Shown here piece by piece: positions 37,191-45,648 of a DNA stretch of 64,000 bases. The notes beneath the pieces were generated by a model, which saw nothing but the letters and a program-made list of their open reading frames with translations, had not been told where the DNA came from and made no database searches. The number at the start of each line of letters is the position of its first letter. Position 1 is the stretch's first letter. The translations under genes were made by a program, and so were the position numbers. Origin of the DNA: Acidimicrobiaceae bacterium (GTDB taxonomy: Bacteria; Actinomycetota; Acidimicrobiia; Acidimicrobiales; RAAP-2); contig PMTF01000010.1 in NCBI GenBank assembly GCA_003167415.1, positions 1-64,000 of the forward strand, written 5' to 3'.

Positions 37191-38444
37191 CTAGTCTGCC
37201 AGCAAAACAACCGGCTCATTCGGGGTCACGGCGATCTCACGCCAGAACTCGGGTCGCCACAGCGTGACGATTCCCAGTACCAGCGCCAACAAAACGGCGT
37301 CGCACACGCTGACCGGGCGCACCCCCCACGTCCGCGCGAAGGCTGCTTGCACGAGGGCGCCCAGTGGATAGAACATCGACAGCGAGAGGTTGTAGAGCGA
37401 GAGAATTCGCGAGCGTTCACTGGTGGGCGCGTGCAACTGCACTGAGGTGTTGAGCCCGGTCAAGGTGCCGACGTACGCACCACCGAGTACCACCAGGGCC
37501 GCGACGGCCTCCGCCAACGTCTGCGCGAATCCGTAGAGCGCGAGGGCCAACGCCACCGTCGCGAGCGAACCACGCAGGACGGCGATGCGTGACGTACGTC
37601 GAGCGATCGCGGGCAGGGTCACCGCGCCGATGACCGCGCCCACGCCCTGGGCGGCCACGAGCCACGCGACGCCGATCCGCCCGGCGTGCAACGTTTGGAT
37701 GGCCATGGCCGGCACGAGCGCGATGAAGGGACTGGCGATCAACGCAACGGTCCCGATGCCGATGATCGGGTATCGACAGCCCTTGACGGACCACGCGCGG
37801 ATCGCGCCGTATTTCGTTTCCGACCAAATGCGAAGTGACGTGGTCGGCTTGGGTCTGGTCGCCGAACGCACGAAGGAGAACATCACCACGACGAACACGA
37901 AGGACGCCGCGTTAATCGCGAAACAGACGCCGGGCGAGGCGAACGCCAACGTCACGCCGGCCAGCAAGGGCCCGATGATACGACCGAGGTTGAACTGCGC
38001 CGACGAAAGCGACACCGCGGCGAAGACCTCGTCACGATTCACGAGGTCCGGCAACAACGACTGCCACGCCGCCCACGACGCCGAACTGGCGAGTCCCTCG
38101 ACGATGGCCAGGTAGCACGCCAACTCGGGCGTTAAGTGGTGCGTCAAAGCGGCCGTTGCGAGCGCGCTCGCAGTGAGGGCCATCACGAAATTGTTGGCTT
38201 GAATCCAACGTTGTCGCACCACGCGGTCGGCGATCACGCCGCCGAGTGGCGCGCCGATCAGGGCCGGGGTCCACGCGCACACCGTCAAGAGTCCGAGCCA
38301 TAGGGCGTCGTGCGTCGTCTCGGTCAGGTAGACGCCGAGGGCCACCGTCTGCATCCAGGTGCCCGTGGAAGAGACGAACGATGAAGTGAGAGAAAGGGCG
38401 AAGCTTCGGTGACGAAGCGGCGCGAACGACGCAGAAGCCATCAC
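37191..38444 (-). CDS. MFS transporter, EntS-like
   Basis: 417 residues with about 11-12 hydrophobic helices. The opening FAPLRHRSFALSLTSSFVSSTGTWMQTVALGVYL is the typical start of the MFS_3/EntS group (proteins that have the 'LRhRnFrlLw' N terminus), and the loop GGVIADRVVRQRW is the conserved 2-3 cytoplasmic motif. Members export siderophores, macrolides or unknown compounds. ATG 38444 is followed by a second ATG; either may be used. The stop lies four bases before the aldehyde dehydrogenase start, suggesting co-transcription. Confidence 0.88.
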   Translation of the reverse strand: MMASASFAPLRHRSFALSLTSSFVSSTGTWMQTVALGVYLTETTHDALWLGLLTVCAWTPALIGAPLGGVIADRVVRQRWIQANNFVMALTASALATAALTHHLTPELACYLAIVEGLASSASWAAWQSLLPDLVNRDEVFAAVSLSSAQFNLGRIIGPLLAGVTLAFASPGVCFAINAASFVFVVVMFSFVRSATRPKPTTSLRIWSETKYGAIRAWSVKGCRYPIIGIGTVALIASPFIALVPAMAIQTLHAGRIGVAWLVAAQGVGAVIGAVTLPAIARRTSRIAVLRGSLATVALALALYGFAQTLAEAVAALVVLGGAYVGTLTGLNTSVQLHAPTSERSRILSLYNLSLSMFYPLGALVQAAFARTWGVRPVSVCDAVLLALVLGIVTLWRPEFWREIAVTPNEPVVLLAD

Positions 38445-38490
38445 TAAACGCTAATGTCCGGCGGCGACCTCCCCCGGTCGCGCCGACGGG

Positions 38491-38613
38491 CTATTGGTCG
38501 CGCTGCTTGCGGCGCGGGCGAAGGGCGAACCACCAGATCGAGATGATCGAGGCCAGGACGCCCAGGACGCCAATAGTGGACTTCGCGCCTTTGCCCTTCT
38601 GGTTTTCAGCCAT
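38491..38613 (-). CDS. 40-residue single-helix membrane peptide
   Basis: An open frame of 40 codons from ATG 38613 to TAG. It starts MAENQKGKGAKS, has one hydrophobic helix (TIGVLGVLASIISIWWFAL) and ends with a strongly basic RPRRKQRDQ. A short hydrophilic start, one helix and positive tail predict an inner-membrane peptide. It lies between the MFS gene and the terminator downstream of the YceI gene. Codon choice resembles the neighbouring genes. No family is recognised. Confidence 0.6.
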   Translation of the reverse strand: MAENQKGKGAKSTIGVLGVLASIISIWWFALRPRRKQRDQ

Positions 38614-38631
38614 GACCCATCGTAACGAGCA

Positions 38632-38660
38632 AAACGCCGGGGACAACGTCCCCGGCGTTT
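38632..38660 (-). terminator. Intrinsic terminator after the YceI gene
   Basis: AAACGCCGGGGAC and GTCCCCGGCGTTT form a perfect 13-bp stem with a 3-base loop, followed on the minus strand by TTTTGC. It lies 16 bases after the YceI stop and would also work, less well, for reads in the other direction. Confidence 0.9.
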
Positions 38661-38676
38661 CAGCGCAGCTGATCGG

Positions 38677-39249
38677 TTAGACCGCTTGGTGGGCCTCAAC
38701 GGCGAGTTCGATCGCAATCTTGTTGCCGAGGACCAAACTGCCGTTCTCCAGTGTGCCACTGAAGTTGATCCCGAAGTCACGACGGTCGAACTCGGCGCGC
38801 GCTTCAAAACCAGTGACGGAGACACCAGGGGTCATGGAAGGACCGGTACCGAGGTACTCGAGGTCGAACGTGACGGACTTGGTAATGCCCTTGATGGTGA
38901 GGTCAGCGACGACCTCGAAGTCGTCGCCCTTGGCGCTGACTTTGGTCGACGTGAGCGTCAAGGTCGGGAAGGTCTCGAACTCGAGAAAATCCGGACTCTT
39001 GAGGTGCGCGTCGCGCATCTCGTTGTCGGTCGTGATGCTGGCGGCCTGAACGGTCGCTTGAAGGCTCGAGGTTTCGGGCGTGTCGCCAATGGTGATCACA
39101 CCGACGAAGTCGGTGAATCGACCGCGGACCTTGGAGGCCACGAGGTGACGGGCGACAAAGCCGACCGTCGAGTGGACGGCGTCGACGTTGTAGGTGCCGG
39201 CAACGGGCAGGTTGCTGGTGGCAACTTCGGTAGTGGGGGAACTGGTCAT
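38677..39249 (-). CDS. YceI-family protein
   Basis: 190 residues from ATG 39249, which has AGGAG upstream; an extension to 39309 is unlikely. YceI proteins are lipocalin-like barrels that bind polyisoprenoids or amphiphiles, here without a signal peptide. Family landmarks are GTYNVDAVHSTVGFVARHL (about 18-36), ITTDNEMRDAHLKSPDFLEFETFPTLTL, GDLTIKGITKSVTFDLEYLG-type strands and FEARAEFDRRDFGINF. It is divergent from a MarR-type regulator with 110 bases between, an arrangement common for stress-inducible YceI genes. Confidence 0.92.
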   Translation of the reverse strand: MTSSPTTEVATSNLPVAGTYNVDAVHSTVGFVARHLVASKVRGRFTDFVGVITIGDTPETSSLQATVQAASITTDNEMRDAHLKSPDFLEFETFPTLTLTSTKVSAKGDDFEVVADLTIKGITKSVTFDLEYLGTGPSMTPGVSVTGFEARAEFDRRDFGINFSGTLENGSLVLGNKIAIELAVEAHQAV

Positions 39250-39284
39250 TTCGAATCTCCTGTTATCTAGGCACTTACTGTGCT

Positions 39285-39350
39285 GCTCTGAGTATACTTG
39301 CTTATGCAACTACTTGTCAAGCAGTACTTGTTAGGCGAACTATATGGTAT
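39285..39350 (+). promoter_or_regulatory. Divergent promoter/operator region of yceI and marR
   Basis: The 110-base gap contains three TACTTG elements (near 39294, 39310 and 39324), a TTGC-TTAT-GCAA palindrome and CTTG-T-CAAG, all plausible regulator sites. A TATAGT -10 element sits near 39347, only about 7 bases from the marR ATG, so that mRNA would be leaderless. Confidence 0.5.
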
Positions 39351-39359
39351 AGTGTTTGC

Positions 39360-39818
39360 ATGAGTTTCCAAGCCAATTCCTGCCCTTCGGGGGACGAAAA
39401 GGTCCAGTTGTTCGGCCTATTGCTGGAAACCAACGCTCGACTCTCCCGGAGTCTGGGCCTGGAGTTAGAAGCCGAATGCGAACTCCCCCTCGCCTGGTTC
39501 GACGTCCTATTGCAATTACGTCGCTCGCCCGAGGGACGACTCAAGATGAACGAGATCGCCGACGCGATCGTCCACTCGAGCGGCGGCACGACCCGACTCG
39601 TCGATCGCATTGAAGAGGCCGGCCTCGTCGAGCGCCAAAACTGTCCGAGCGATCGCCGTGCGATTCACGTCGCCATCACCGACGCCGGAAACGCCAAGTT
39701 GGACGAAGCGCTCAACGTTCACCTCGAGTACTTGGACGAGAGCCTCGCCAAGCAGCTCACCGAAAGCGAACGCGCGACCCTGGCCTCATTGTTGACGAAG
39801 CTCAACGCCTCTCGTTAA
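39360..39818 (+). CDS. MarR-family transcriptional regulator
   Basis: 152 residues. The winged-helix DNA-binding core is clear: LAWFDVLLQLRRSPEGRLKMNEIADAIVHSSGGTTRLVDRIEEAGLVERQNCPSDRRAIHVAITDAG (about 43-110), with flanking dimerisation helices. MarR proteins usually repress a divergent gene and release DNA on binding a small phenolic or oxidant. The divergent yceI and the repeated TACTTG motifs between them suggest that regulation. A single cysteine lies in the wing (RQNCPSD). No ribosome site precedes the ATG, consistent with a leaderless transcript. The 3' end overlaps ileS by four bases, convergently. Confidence 0.92.
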   Translation: MSFQANSCPSGDEKVQLFGLLLETNARLSRSLGLELEAECELPLAWFDVLLQLRRSPEGRLKMNEIADAIVHSSGGTTRLVDRIEEAGLVERQNCPSDRRAIHVAITDAGNAKLDEALNVHLEYLDESLAKQLTESERATLASLLTKLNASR

Positions 39819-42800
39819 TCCTTCGCGACCCAGGCCCTCGCCTCGCGCTCGTCGTCGAGTTCCAGCACGGTCCCCTCGCCCCAGCCCGGGCCGGTGATTA
39901 CTTCAACGGCCAACACCTCGCTCGCCAAAGTCGCGAAGCCGTCCGCGAGATCGTCGATTCCCGAGACGTGAAGGACGATTCGGTCGGCCACGTCCAAACC
40001 GGAGTTCTTGCGAAGGTCCTGCACCTGGCGGATGACGTCGCGTAGAAATCCCCGGCGACGCAGGTCGTGATCGAGCGTCAAATCGAGGGCGATGACCTCG
40101 CCGCCATCGCGCGACACCGCGTAGCCTTCTTGTCCCTTTACCCGTAGCTCGATGTCCTCGCCGTTCAGTTCGAACGTGCCCGACGAGAGTGTGACGCTGA
40201 GCGATCCGCCCGATTCGAGCGTCTCGGCCGCCGCGACGGAGTCGAGAGCCGCCAACGCCGGTTTTAACTCCTTCACCGCCTCGCCGAGACGTGGACCCAC
40301 GGTTCGGAAGTTCGGCACGAGTTCGAAGGTCAACACATTGGCTAGGTCCGTCGCGTATTCCAACTGATCAACGTTGAGTTCGTCTTCGACCACGCCGGCC
40401 GGCGGCATGGCAGAGAGCGACGGCAAGAACACCAGCGCTTTCGAGAGGGGCTGACGCACTTTCATGCCGGCCTCGGCGCGCGCCGCGCGACCCAGCGACG
40501 TGAGTCGTCGGGCCACGGCCATCGACTCCTCGAGTGCGACATTTCGACGCTCCGGTTCGCCGATGGGCCAGTCGGTGAGATGGACCGAGTCCGTCTCTCC
40601 GACGTCGAACAGTTCGACGTAGAGACGCTCGGCGACGAAGGGACAGAACGGCGCCAGGAGCAACGTCACCCGCTGCAGGACGTCTAGCAGGGTGGCCTGC
40701 GCGGCCAGGGAATCGGAGCGCGGTGCCTTGGGGTCGGTGCGCCAGAAGCGTCGACGGGTTCGTCGCACGTACCAGTTCGACAGGTCGTCAATCAGTTCGC
40801 TCAACGCGTTCGTGCCGCCGAGCGGCTCGTAGCCGTCGAGGGCGCTCGTGACCGCCGCCGTCACGCACTCGAGACGAGAGAGGATCCACTGGTCGATCGC
40901 GGCGCGATCGTGGTGAGCGGGAATCTCCGGGTCTGTCGGGTCGAAGTTGTTGATCGAGGCGTAGAGCGTGAAGAAACTGAAGGTGTTCCAGAGCGTGGCG
41001 AGCGTCTCGCGAAGCGAGGCGTCAATGGCGCCGAAACTCGTGCGAGTGGAGGACCAGGGCGAGCCCTGGGAGAACATCCACCAGCGCAGCGGATCGGCGC
41101 CACGAGTGTTCAACACCTCCCACGGGTCAATCACGTTGCCCACGGACTTGCTCATTTTCTTGCCGTCCTCGTCCACGATGAGGCCGAGGCACAACACGTG
41201 CTCGTACGGTGTGGCGCCGAAGACCAAGGTGTTCACCGCGAGCAAGGTGTAGAACCACCCTCGCGTCTGATCAATGGCTTCCACGATGAGTTGCGCCGGG
41301 AACTGCATCGCCTCGGCGCTCCCTTCAACGTGGGGATAGCCCACCTGCGCCGCGGGCATGGACCCGGCGTCGAACCACGCGTCGATGACCGGTTCCACCC
41401 GGCGAGCCTCTTTCGCGCACGTTCGACACGGCACGAGGACCTCATCGATACCCGGACGATGCGGGTCGAGGTCGCCGAGGTCTCGTCCGGCGAGCGCCGA
41501 AAGCTCGGCGAGCGAGCCGACGCAGGTGAAGTGATCGTCGGGACAACGCCAAATCGGAAGCGGCGTGCCCCAGAAGCGGTCGCGCGATAGCGCCCAATCG
41601 ACGTTGTTGTCCAGCCAGTTGCCGAAGCGGCCGTCGCGAATGTGCTCCGGGTGCCAGTCGATAGTCGCGTTCTCGGCGAGCATTTTCTCGCGGAACTTGC
41701 TCGTCGCCACGTACCAACTCGGTTTGCCCCAGTAGATGAGGACGGTTCCGCAACGCCAGCAGTGCGGCAGCGAGTGGTTGTAGTTGAGCCGGCGGATCAA
41801 GACGCCACGTCGTTCGAGTTCGTCGTTGATGACGTGGTTCGCGGCGCGCACGTCTTGACCTTCGAGCCACGGGATCTCCGTGGTGAACGTGCCGTCCGGT
41901 CCGACGGGATTGACCGTGGGCAGACCATGATCGCGCGCCACCTGGCGGTCGATCTCGCCGAAGGCCGGCGCCTGATGAACGAGTCCGGTGCCTTCTTCGA
42001 TCGTGACGTAGTCCGCCAGCACGACGTAACAGGCGTCCACGTCGTCGGGCAGTGCGGCGTCGGTGAAGGGCCGCTCGTAGTGCACGCCGGCCAAGGCGTT
42101 CCCGGAGAGCGTGGCGCTCGGCACGACACCGGCCCCAAAGACCGACTCGACGAGTTCGGCGGCCACGATGACGCCGTCGACCACGGCGTACGTGATCTCG
42201 GGGTTGACCGCGACCGCCACGTTCGACAGTAACGTCCACGGCGTCGTCGTCCACACGGCGAGATGGGTCGCGCCGGCGAGATCGTGCGCGTCGGCGTCGG
42301 TGATCCGAAGCCGAACGTACGCGCTCTCGTCGACTTCGTCGGAATAGACCTCCGGCTGACCCAGTTCGTGGCTCGAGAGGGACGTGCCGCAGCGAGGGCA
42401 GTACGGAATGACTTTGAGGTCTTCGTACAACAGGCCGCGCTCGAAGAGTTGCTGCAGGTGCCACCAGACCGATTCGACGTACTCCGGATGGAACGTGTAG
42501 TACGCGTGCTCCATGTCGGTCCAGTAGCCAATGCGTTCGGTGAGCCGTTCGAATTCGCCGACGAACGTGAGGACCGATTCGCGGCAGAGTCGCGCGAACT
42601 CCTCGACACCGACCTGCTCGACGATGGCCTTCTTCCCCGAGATGCCGAGTTGCTTTTCCACCTGGACTTCCACTGGTAGTCCGTGAGTGTCCCAACCCGC
42701 TCGGCGCGCCACGAAGCGGCCCTGCATTGTCTGGTAACGACAGAAGAGGTCCTTGTAGACGCGCGCCCACACGTGATGGAGACCGGGCATGCCGTTCGCC

Positions 42801-42946
42801 GTCGGCGGACCCTCGTAGAAGACCCACGGCTCGGCTCCTTCACGATGCTTCATGGACCGTGCGAAGACGTCGTTGGTGCGCCAGCGGGCCAGTTCGGCTT
42901 CTTCGAGAGCCACAAAATCCAGTTCGGCGCTGACGGGGCGAAACAC
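39815..42946 (-). CDS. ileS: Isoleucyl-tRNA synthetase
   Basis: 1043 residues, the length of the type 2 enzymes found in actinobacteria and eukaryotes. It charges tRNA-Ile and edits valine. The class I signature HIGH appears as HHVW in PTANGMPGLHHVWARVYKD (about 46-64), KMSKS as KKMSKSVGN (about 600), and GWDTHGLPVEVQVEK follows the first motif. The CP1 editing region is between. A C-terminal anticodon-binding helical domain and a terminal extension (SLSVTLSSGTFELNGEDIELRVKG) follow. Type 2 enzymes are commonly insensitive to mupirocin, an inference here. Confidence 0.96.
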   Translation of the reverse strand: MFRPVSAELDFVALEEAELARWRTNDVFARSMKHREGAEPWVFYEGPPTANGMPGLHHVWARVYKDLFCRYQTMQGRFVARRAGWDTHGLPVEVQVEKQLGISGKKAIVEQVGVEEFARLCRESVLTFVGEFERLTERIGYWTDMEHAYYTFHPEYVESVWWHLQQLFERGLLYEDLKVIPYCPRCGTSLSSHELGQPEVYSDEVDESAYVRLRITDADAHDLAGATHLAVWTTTPWTLLSNVAVAVNPEITYAVVDGVIVAAELVESVFGAGVVPSATLSGNALAGVHYERPFTDAALPDDVDACYVVLADYVTIEEGTGLVHQAPAFGEIDRQVARDHGLPTVNPVGPDGTFTTEIPWLEGQDVRAANHVINDELERRGVLIRRLNYNHSLPHCWRCGTVLIYWGKPSWYVATSKFREKMLAENATIDWHPEHIRDGRFGNWLDNNVDWALSRDRFWGTPLPIWRCPDDHFTCVGSLAELSALAGRDLGDLDPHRPGIDEVLVPCRTCAKEARRVEPVIDAWFDAGSMPAAQVGYPHVEGSAEAMQFPAQLIVEAIDQTRGWFYTLLAVNTLVFGATPYEHVLCLGLIVDEDGKKMSKSVGNVIDPWEVLNTRGADPLRWWMFSQGSPWSSTRTSFGAIDASLRETLATLWNTFSFFTLYASINNFDPTDPEIPAHHDRAAIDQWILSRLECVTAAVTSALDGYEPLGGTNALSELIDDLSNWYVRRTRRRFWRTDPKAPRSDSLAAQATLLDVLQRVTLLLAPFCPFVAERLYVELFDVGETDSVHLTDWPIGEPERRNVALEESMAVARRLTSLGRAARAEAGMKVRQPLSKALVFLPSLSAMPPAGVVEDELNVDQLEYATDLANVLTFELVPNFRTVGPRLGEAVKELKPALAALDSVAAAETLESGGSLSVTLSSGTFELNGEDIELRVKGQEGYAVSRDGGEVIALDLTLDHDLRRRGFLRDVIRQVQDLRKNSGLDVADRIVLHVSGIDDLADGFATLASEVLAVEVITGPGWGEGTVLELDDEREARAWVAKD

Positions 42947-43019
42947 ATTTCTCCTTCAAAGAGTCATCACATCGTACTGAACCAGGAATCCGCGACGAAC
43001 CGACCCCTACGATGTCCAC

Positions 43020-43493
43020 GTGATTCCCATCACCGTCCTCCCCGAATCCATTGACACCAGCGGCGCTCTCGCCCTCGTGCACGCGGCGAGTGACGAACTC
43101 CAACAGCGCTACGGCGGCGAGGGCGACAATAAGCACCTCGTCGTCGACGAGTTACGCCCGCCACGCGGCCTCTTCCTCGTCGCGCGCCGCGATCATGATC
43201 TCGTGGGCGGCGTCGGTCTTCGATTGATCTGCGAGCCCGGTCTGCACTTCGCCGAGGTCAAGCGGCTTTGGGTGCGACCGGACCTGCGTCGCGAGGGCAT
43301 CGGTCTCGCCTTGATGAACGAGATCGAAACGCACGCCAAGGAACTCGGGTACGTGACGCTCTTCCTCGAGTCCGGACCGGCGCAACCCGAGGCGCTAACG
43401 CTCTATCAGTCAAACGGTTGGACGGAGATCGGTAAGTACCCCGTCGGCGCCTTCAGCCATCCCCAAGCCCGGCGATTCTCGAAGGATCTTTAG
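43020..43493 (+). CDS. GNAT N-acetyltransferase
   Basis: 157 residues from a GTG. The acetyl-CoA binding motif A reads EVKRLWVRPDLRREGIGLALM (about 82-102), with R-R-x-G-I-G as the pyrophosphate loop. Upstream strands LFLVARRDHDLVGGVGLRL and the C-terminal YQSNGWTEIGKYP complete the fold. The substrate is unknown. It ends convergently on the HAD phosphatase gene with a 4-base overlap. Confidence 0.88.
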   Translation: MIPITVLPESIDTSGALALVHAASDELQQRYGGEGDNKHLVVDELRPPRGLFLVARRDHDLVGGVGLRLICEPGLHFAEVKRLWVRPDLRREGIGLALMNEIETHAKELGYVTLFLESGPAQPEALTLYQSNGWTEIGKYPVGAFSHPQARRFSKDL

Positions 43494-44149
43494 GCGAACT
43501 GCTCGTCCAACCAGTCCGGCGACAGTTCCTCGAGCGTGTCCAGCACGAGGTCGGCCAGGAGGAATTCGACGTCGGCGCGGTCTTCGGGCGTCGGCACCAC
43601 GACCAGACGCATGCTCGCGGCCCGCGCTGCGATGACCCCCGCGGTGGAGTCTTCGAAGACCAGACAGCGCGATGGCTCGATGCCGAGTGAGGACGCAGCG
43701 GTAAGAAAGACACCGGGATGAGGTTTGCCGTAAGGCTCGAACTCGGCGGAATGTATGGACGCGAATCGAGTCGTCAAGTTGAAATGTTCGAGACTGCGAT
43801 GGATTAACGCCAACGGTGTGGAGCTGGCCAAGGCTACCGGTCCGCGTTCACTCGTGAGATCGATCGCGCGGATCGCGCCGGGCAGGAGCCGACCCTCGGA
43901 CTCGACGAGTGACCCCACCCGTTCGAGCAACATCTCGACTACCTCGTTGGCGCTCGGTCCGCTCCAGGGATAGCGCGCGTACCAGTAGTCGACGACCTCC
44001 TTGACGAACACGCCCTTGGTCGAACGCCTCGAACTCTCGTAGAGCGGAACGCCGAGGGTGCCGAAGATGTCGACTTCGGCTTTGTGCCACAAGACCTCGG
44101 AGTCGATCAAGAGGCCGTCCATGTCGAACAGCGAGGCCGCAATACTCAC
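43490..44149 (-). CDS. HAD-superfamily phosphatase, beta-PGM-like
   Basis: 219 residues from GTG 44149. HAD motif I is FDMDGLLIDSE (Asp9 nucleophile, Asp11 acid), the cap domain follows, motif II is ALASSTP (about 118), motif III includes GKPHPGVFLTAA (about 151) and motif IV is VFEDSTAGVIAA (about 171). The DGLLIDSE start and short helical cap are those of sugar-phosphate phosphatases such as 2-deoxyglucose-6-phosphatase and of beta-phosphoglucomutases; the exact substrate cannot be read. The upstream frame to 44215 is not used. Confidence 0.88.
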   Translation of the reverse strand: MSIAASLFDMDGLLIDSEVLWHKAEVDIFGTLGVPLYESSRRSTKGVFVKEVVDYWYARYPWSGPSANEVVEMLLERVGSLVESEGRLLPGAIRAIDLTSERGPVALASSTPLALIHRSLEHFNLTTRFASIHSAEFEPYGKPHPGVFLTAASSLGIEPSRCLVFEDSTAGVIAARAASMRLVVVPTPEDRADVEFLLADLVLDTLEELSPDWLDEQFA

Positions 44150-44187
44150 CCGGCAACTCTGGCACACGAGCCACCTAGGGTTGCTCC

Positions 44188-45117
44188 ATGACAACCGTTC
44201 GCCAATTGGAACCAAATGACGTTGAAGCCGTCGTCACACGCATCTGTGATCGTTTGGCTCGCGACGCCGAAAACCAGCCTCTGGTGAACCCGTCGATTTC
44301 CACGCAGCTGCTATCCGATTCCTTGCGCGAAGCGACCGATCAGACCTGGGTCGCAGATCACGACGGCGTCATCGTCGGTCACCTCTACGGTGCGATGTTG
44401 GAGAGTGAGACCTACGGCAACGGCGTGTGGATTGGACCCGACGGCGCCTCCTTCGACACCACCGATATTCTGAGCGATCTCTACAGCGCAGCCGGGGCGC
44501 GATGGATCGAGCACGGAGCTCTCGAGCACTACGTGTGGACCATTGACGACGTCGCTTCTACGCAGCCGTGGTACGAGATGGGCTTTGCGCGGATGCACGT
44601 GCGCGGCGTCATGCGACTCGAGGGACCTTTTGATCACGCCCTACCCGAGGGCTACGCGCTTCGCCGTGGTGGCGTCGACGACCTCGAGATCGCGGTGGCC
44701 TTGGACGACGAACTCGACGCGGTCCAGCGCGTCGGACCGAGCTTCTCCATCGGCCTCGACCACTCTTCCAAAAGTGACAATCTCTTGGAGACTCTCGAGG
44801 ACCCCGAGGTGCACCACTACATCGTGCAATTGGGAGAGGACCCCGTGGCCCAGTGCATCACCTTTCCGCTGCCGCATCGTCGCGGGTCCTTTGAGCACAC
44901 GCTCCACTTGAGCGCCGTGACCGTCGACGCCGAACACCGGCACCTGGGCGTCGGTACGGCCATGGTCGACGCCGCCCTTCGTGACGCGCAGATCGCCGGG
45001 TTCGAGTTCGTGGAAACGAATTGGCGCGTGACCAACCGTCGGGCGAGGAACTTCTGGTTGGACTGCGGATTCGAGCCAACCTACGTGCGACTGCATCGCA
45101 CGATCGGGCTCGGCTAG
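44188..45117 (+). CDS. Protein with two GNAT domains
   Basis: 309 residues. Two acetyltransferase-like halves are visible. The first (about 1-150) is degenerate: VADHDGVIVGHLYGAML and WYEMGFARMHVRGVM appear but no clear acetyl-CoA loop. The second (about 160-305) has LSAVTVDAEHRHLGVGTAMVDAAL, a normal motif A, and NRRARNFWLDCGFEPTYVRL as the closing strand. Tandem GNATs with one inactive half are known, for example mycothiol synthase, but the length and sequence here do not show that function. It starts 38 bases from the divergent HAD gene and converges on the glutathione peroxidase gene. Confidence 0.85.
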   Translation: MTTVRQLEPNDVEAVVTRICDRLARDAENQPLVNPSISTQLLSDSLREATDQTWVADHDGVIVGHLYGAMLESETYGNGVWIGPDGASFDTTDILSDLYSAAGARWIEHGALEHYVWTIDDVASTQPWYEMGFARMHVRGVMRLEGPFDHALPEGYALRRGGVDDLEIAVALDDELDAVQRVGPSFSIGLDHSSKSDNLLETLEDPEVHHYIVQLGEDPVAQCITFPLPHRRGSFEHTLHLSAVTVDAEHRHLGVGTAMVDAALRDAQIAGFEFVETNWRVTNRRARNFWLDCGFEPTYVRLHRTIGLG

Positions 45118-45596
45118 CTCAAGTCCGCTTCGATCGCACTTATGAGGATCGGGTCTTCCGGCGTCACCTTGGGTGCGAAACGTTGCACGGAACCGTCGGG
45201 ACCGATGAGAAACTTTTCGAAGTTCCATCGAATGTCACCGGAGTAGCCCTCGGCGTCGGCCGTTTGATTCAACGTGGCGTAGATGGGACTCTGGTTCTCG
45301 CCGTTGACGTCGATCTTCTCAAAGAGCGGAAAGGTCACGCCGTACGTCGTCGAGCAGAAGGTCTGGATCTCCTCGGCGGTGCCGGGCTCTTGTCCCGCGA
45401 ACTGGTTGCAGGGAAAACCGACGACGCTGAAGTCTCGGTCCGCGTAGGTCTTTTGCAACTGCTCGAGGCCCTCGTACTGCGGCGTCAGGCCGCACTTGGA
45501 GGCGACGTTGACGACCAGGACGGTCTTGCCGTCGTAGGGCGCCAACGAACTCGGTTCGCCATCGAGGGTGTGCAGGGGGACGTCGTAGATGGTCAT
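45114..45596 (-). CDS. Glutathione-peroxidase-family thiol peroxidase
   Basis: 160 residues, cysteine type (no selenocysteine). It reduces peroxides with thiols, in bacteria usually thioredoxin. Visible features are the peroxidatic cysteine in VASKCGLTPQY (Cys35), FPCNQFAGQEPG with a second cysteine (Cys63), CSTTYGVTFPLFEKIDVNG and WNFEKFLIGPDG, whose Trp and Asn complete the catalytic tetrad. The gene name btuE/gpo is used for such proteins in other bacteria. It is divergent, 52 bases apart, from the quinone oxidoreductase gene, another redox function. Confidence 0.93.
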   Translation of the reverse strand: MTIYDVPLHTLDGEPSSLAPYDGKTVLVVNVASKCGLTPQYEGLEQLQKTYADRDFSVVGFPCNQFAGQEPGTAEEIQTFCSTTYGVTFPLFEKIDVNGENQSPIYATLNQTADAEGYSGDIRWNFEKFLIGPDGSVQRFAPKVTPEDPILISAIEADLS

Positions 45597-45648
45597 TTCG
45601 TGACACTAACGGGCCGTCGCCGAAGGTGGCGCGTCGTAGGCTGCACGC

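Noticed and set aside
39815-39818. Frame error at the marR/ileS junction
   Set aside because: The four-base overlap is convergent and both C termini look complete; the same type of overlap recurs at 43490-43493 and 45114-45117.
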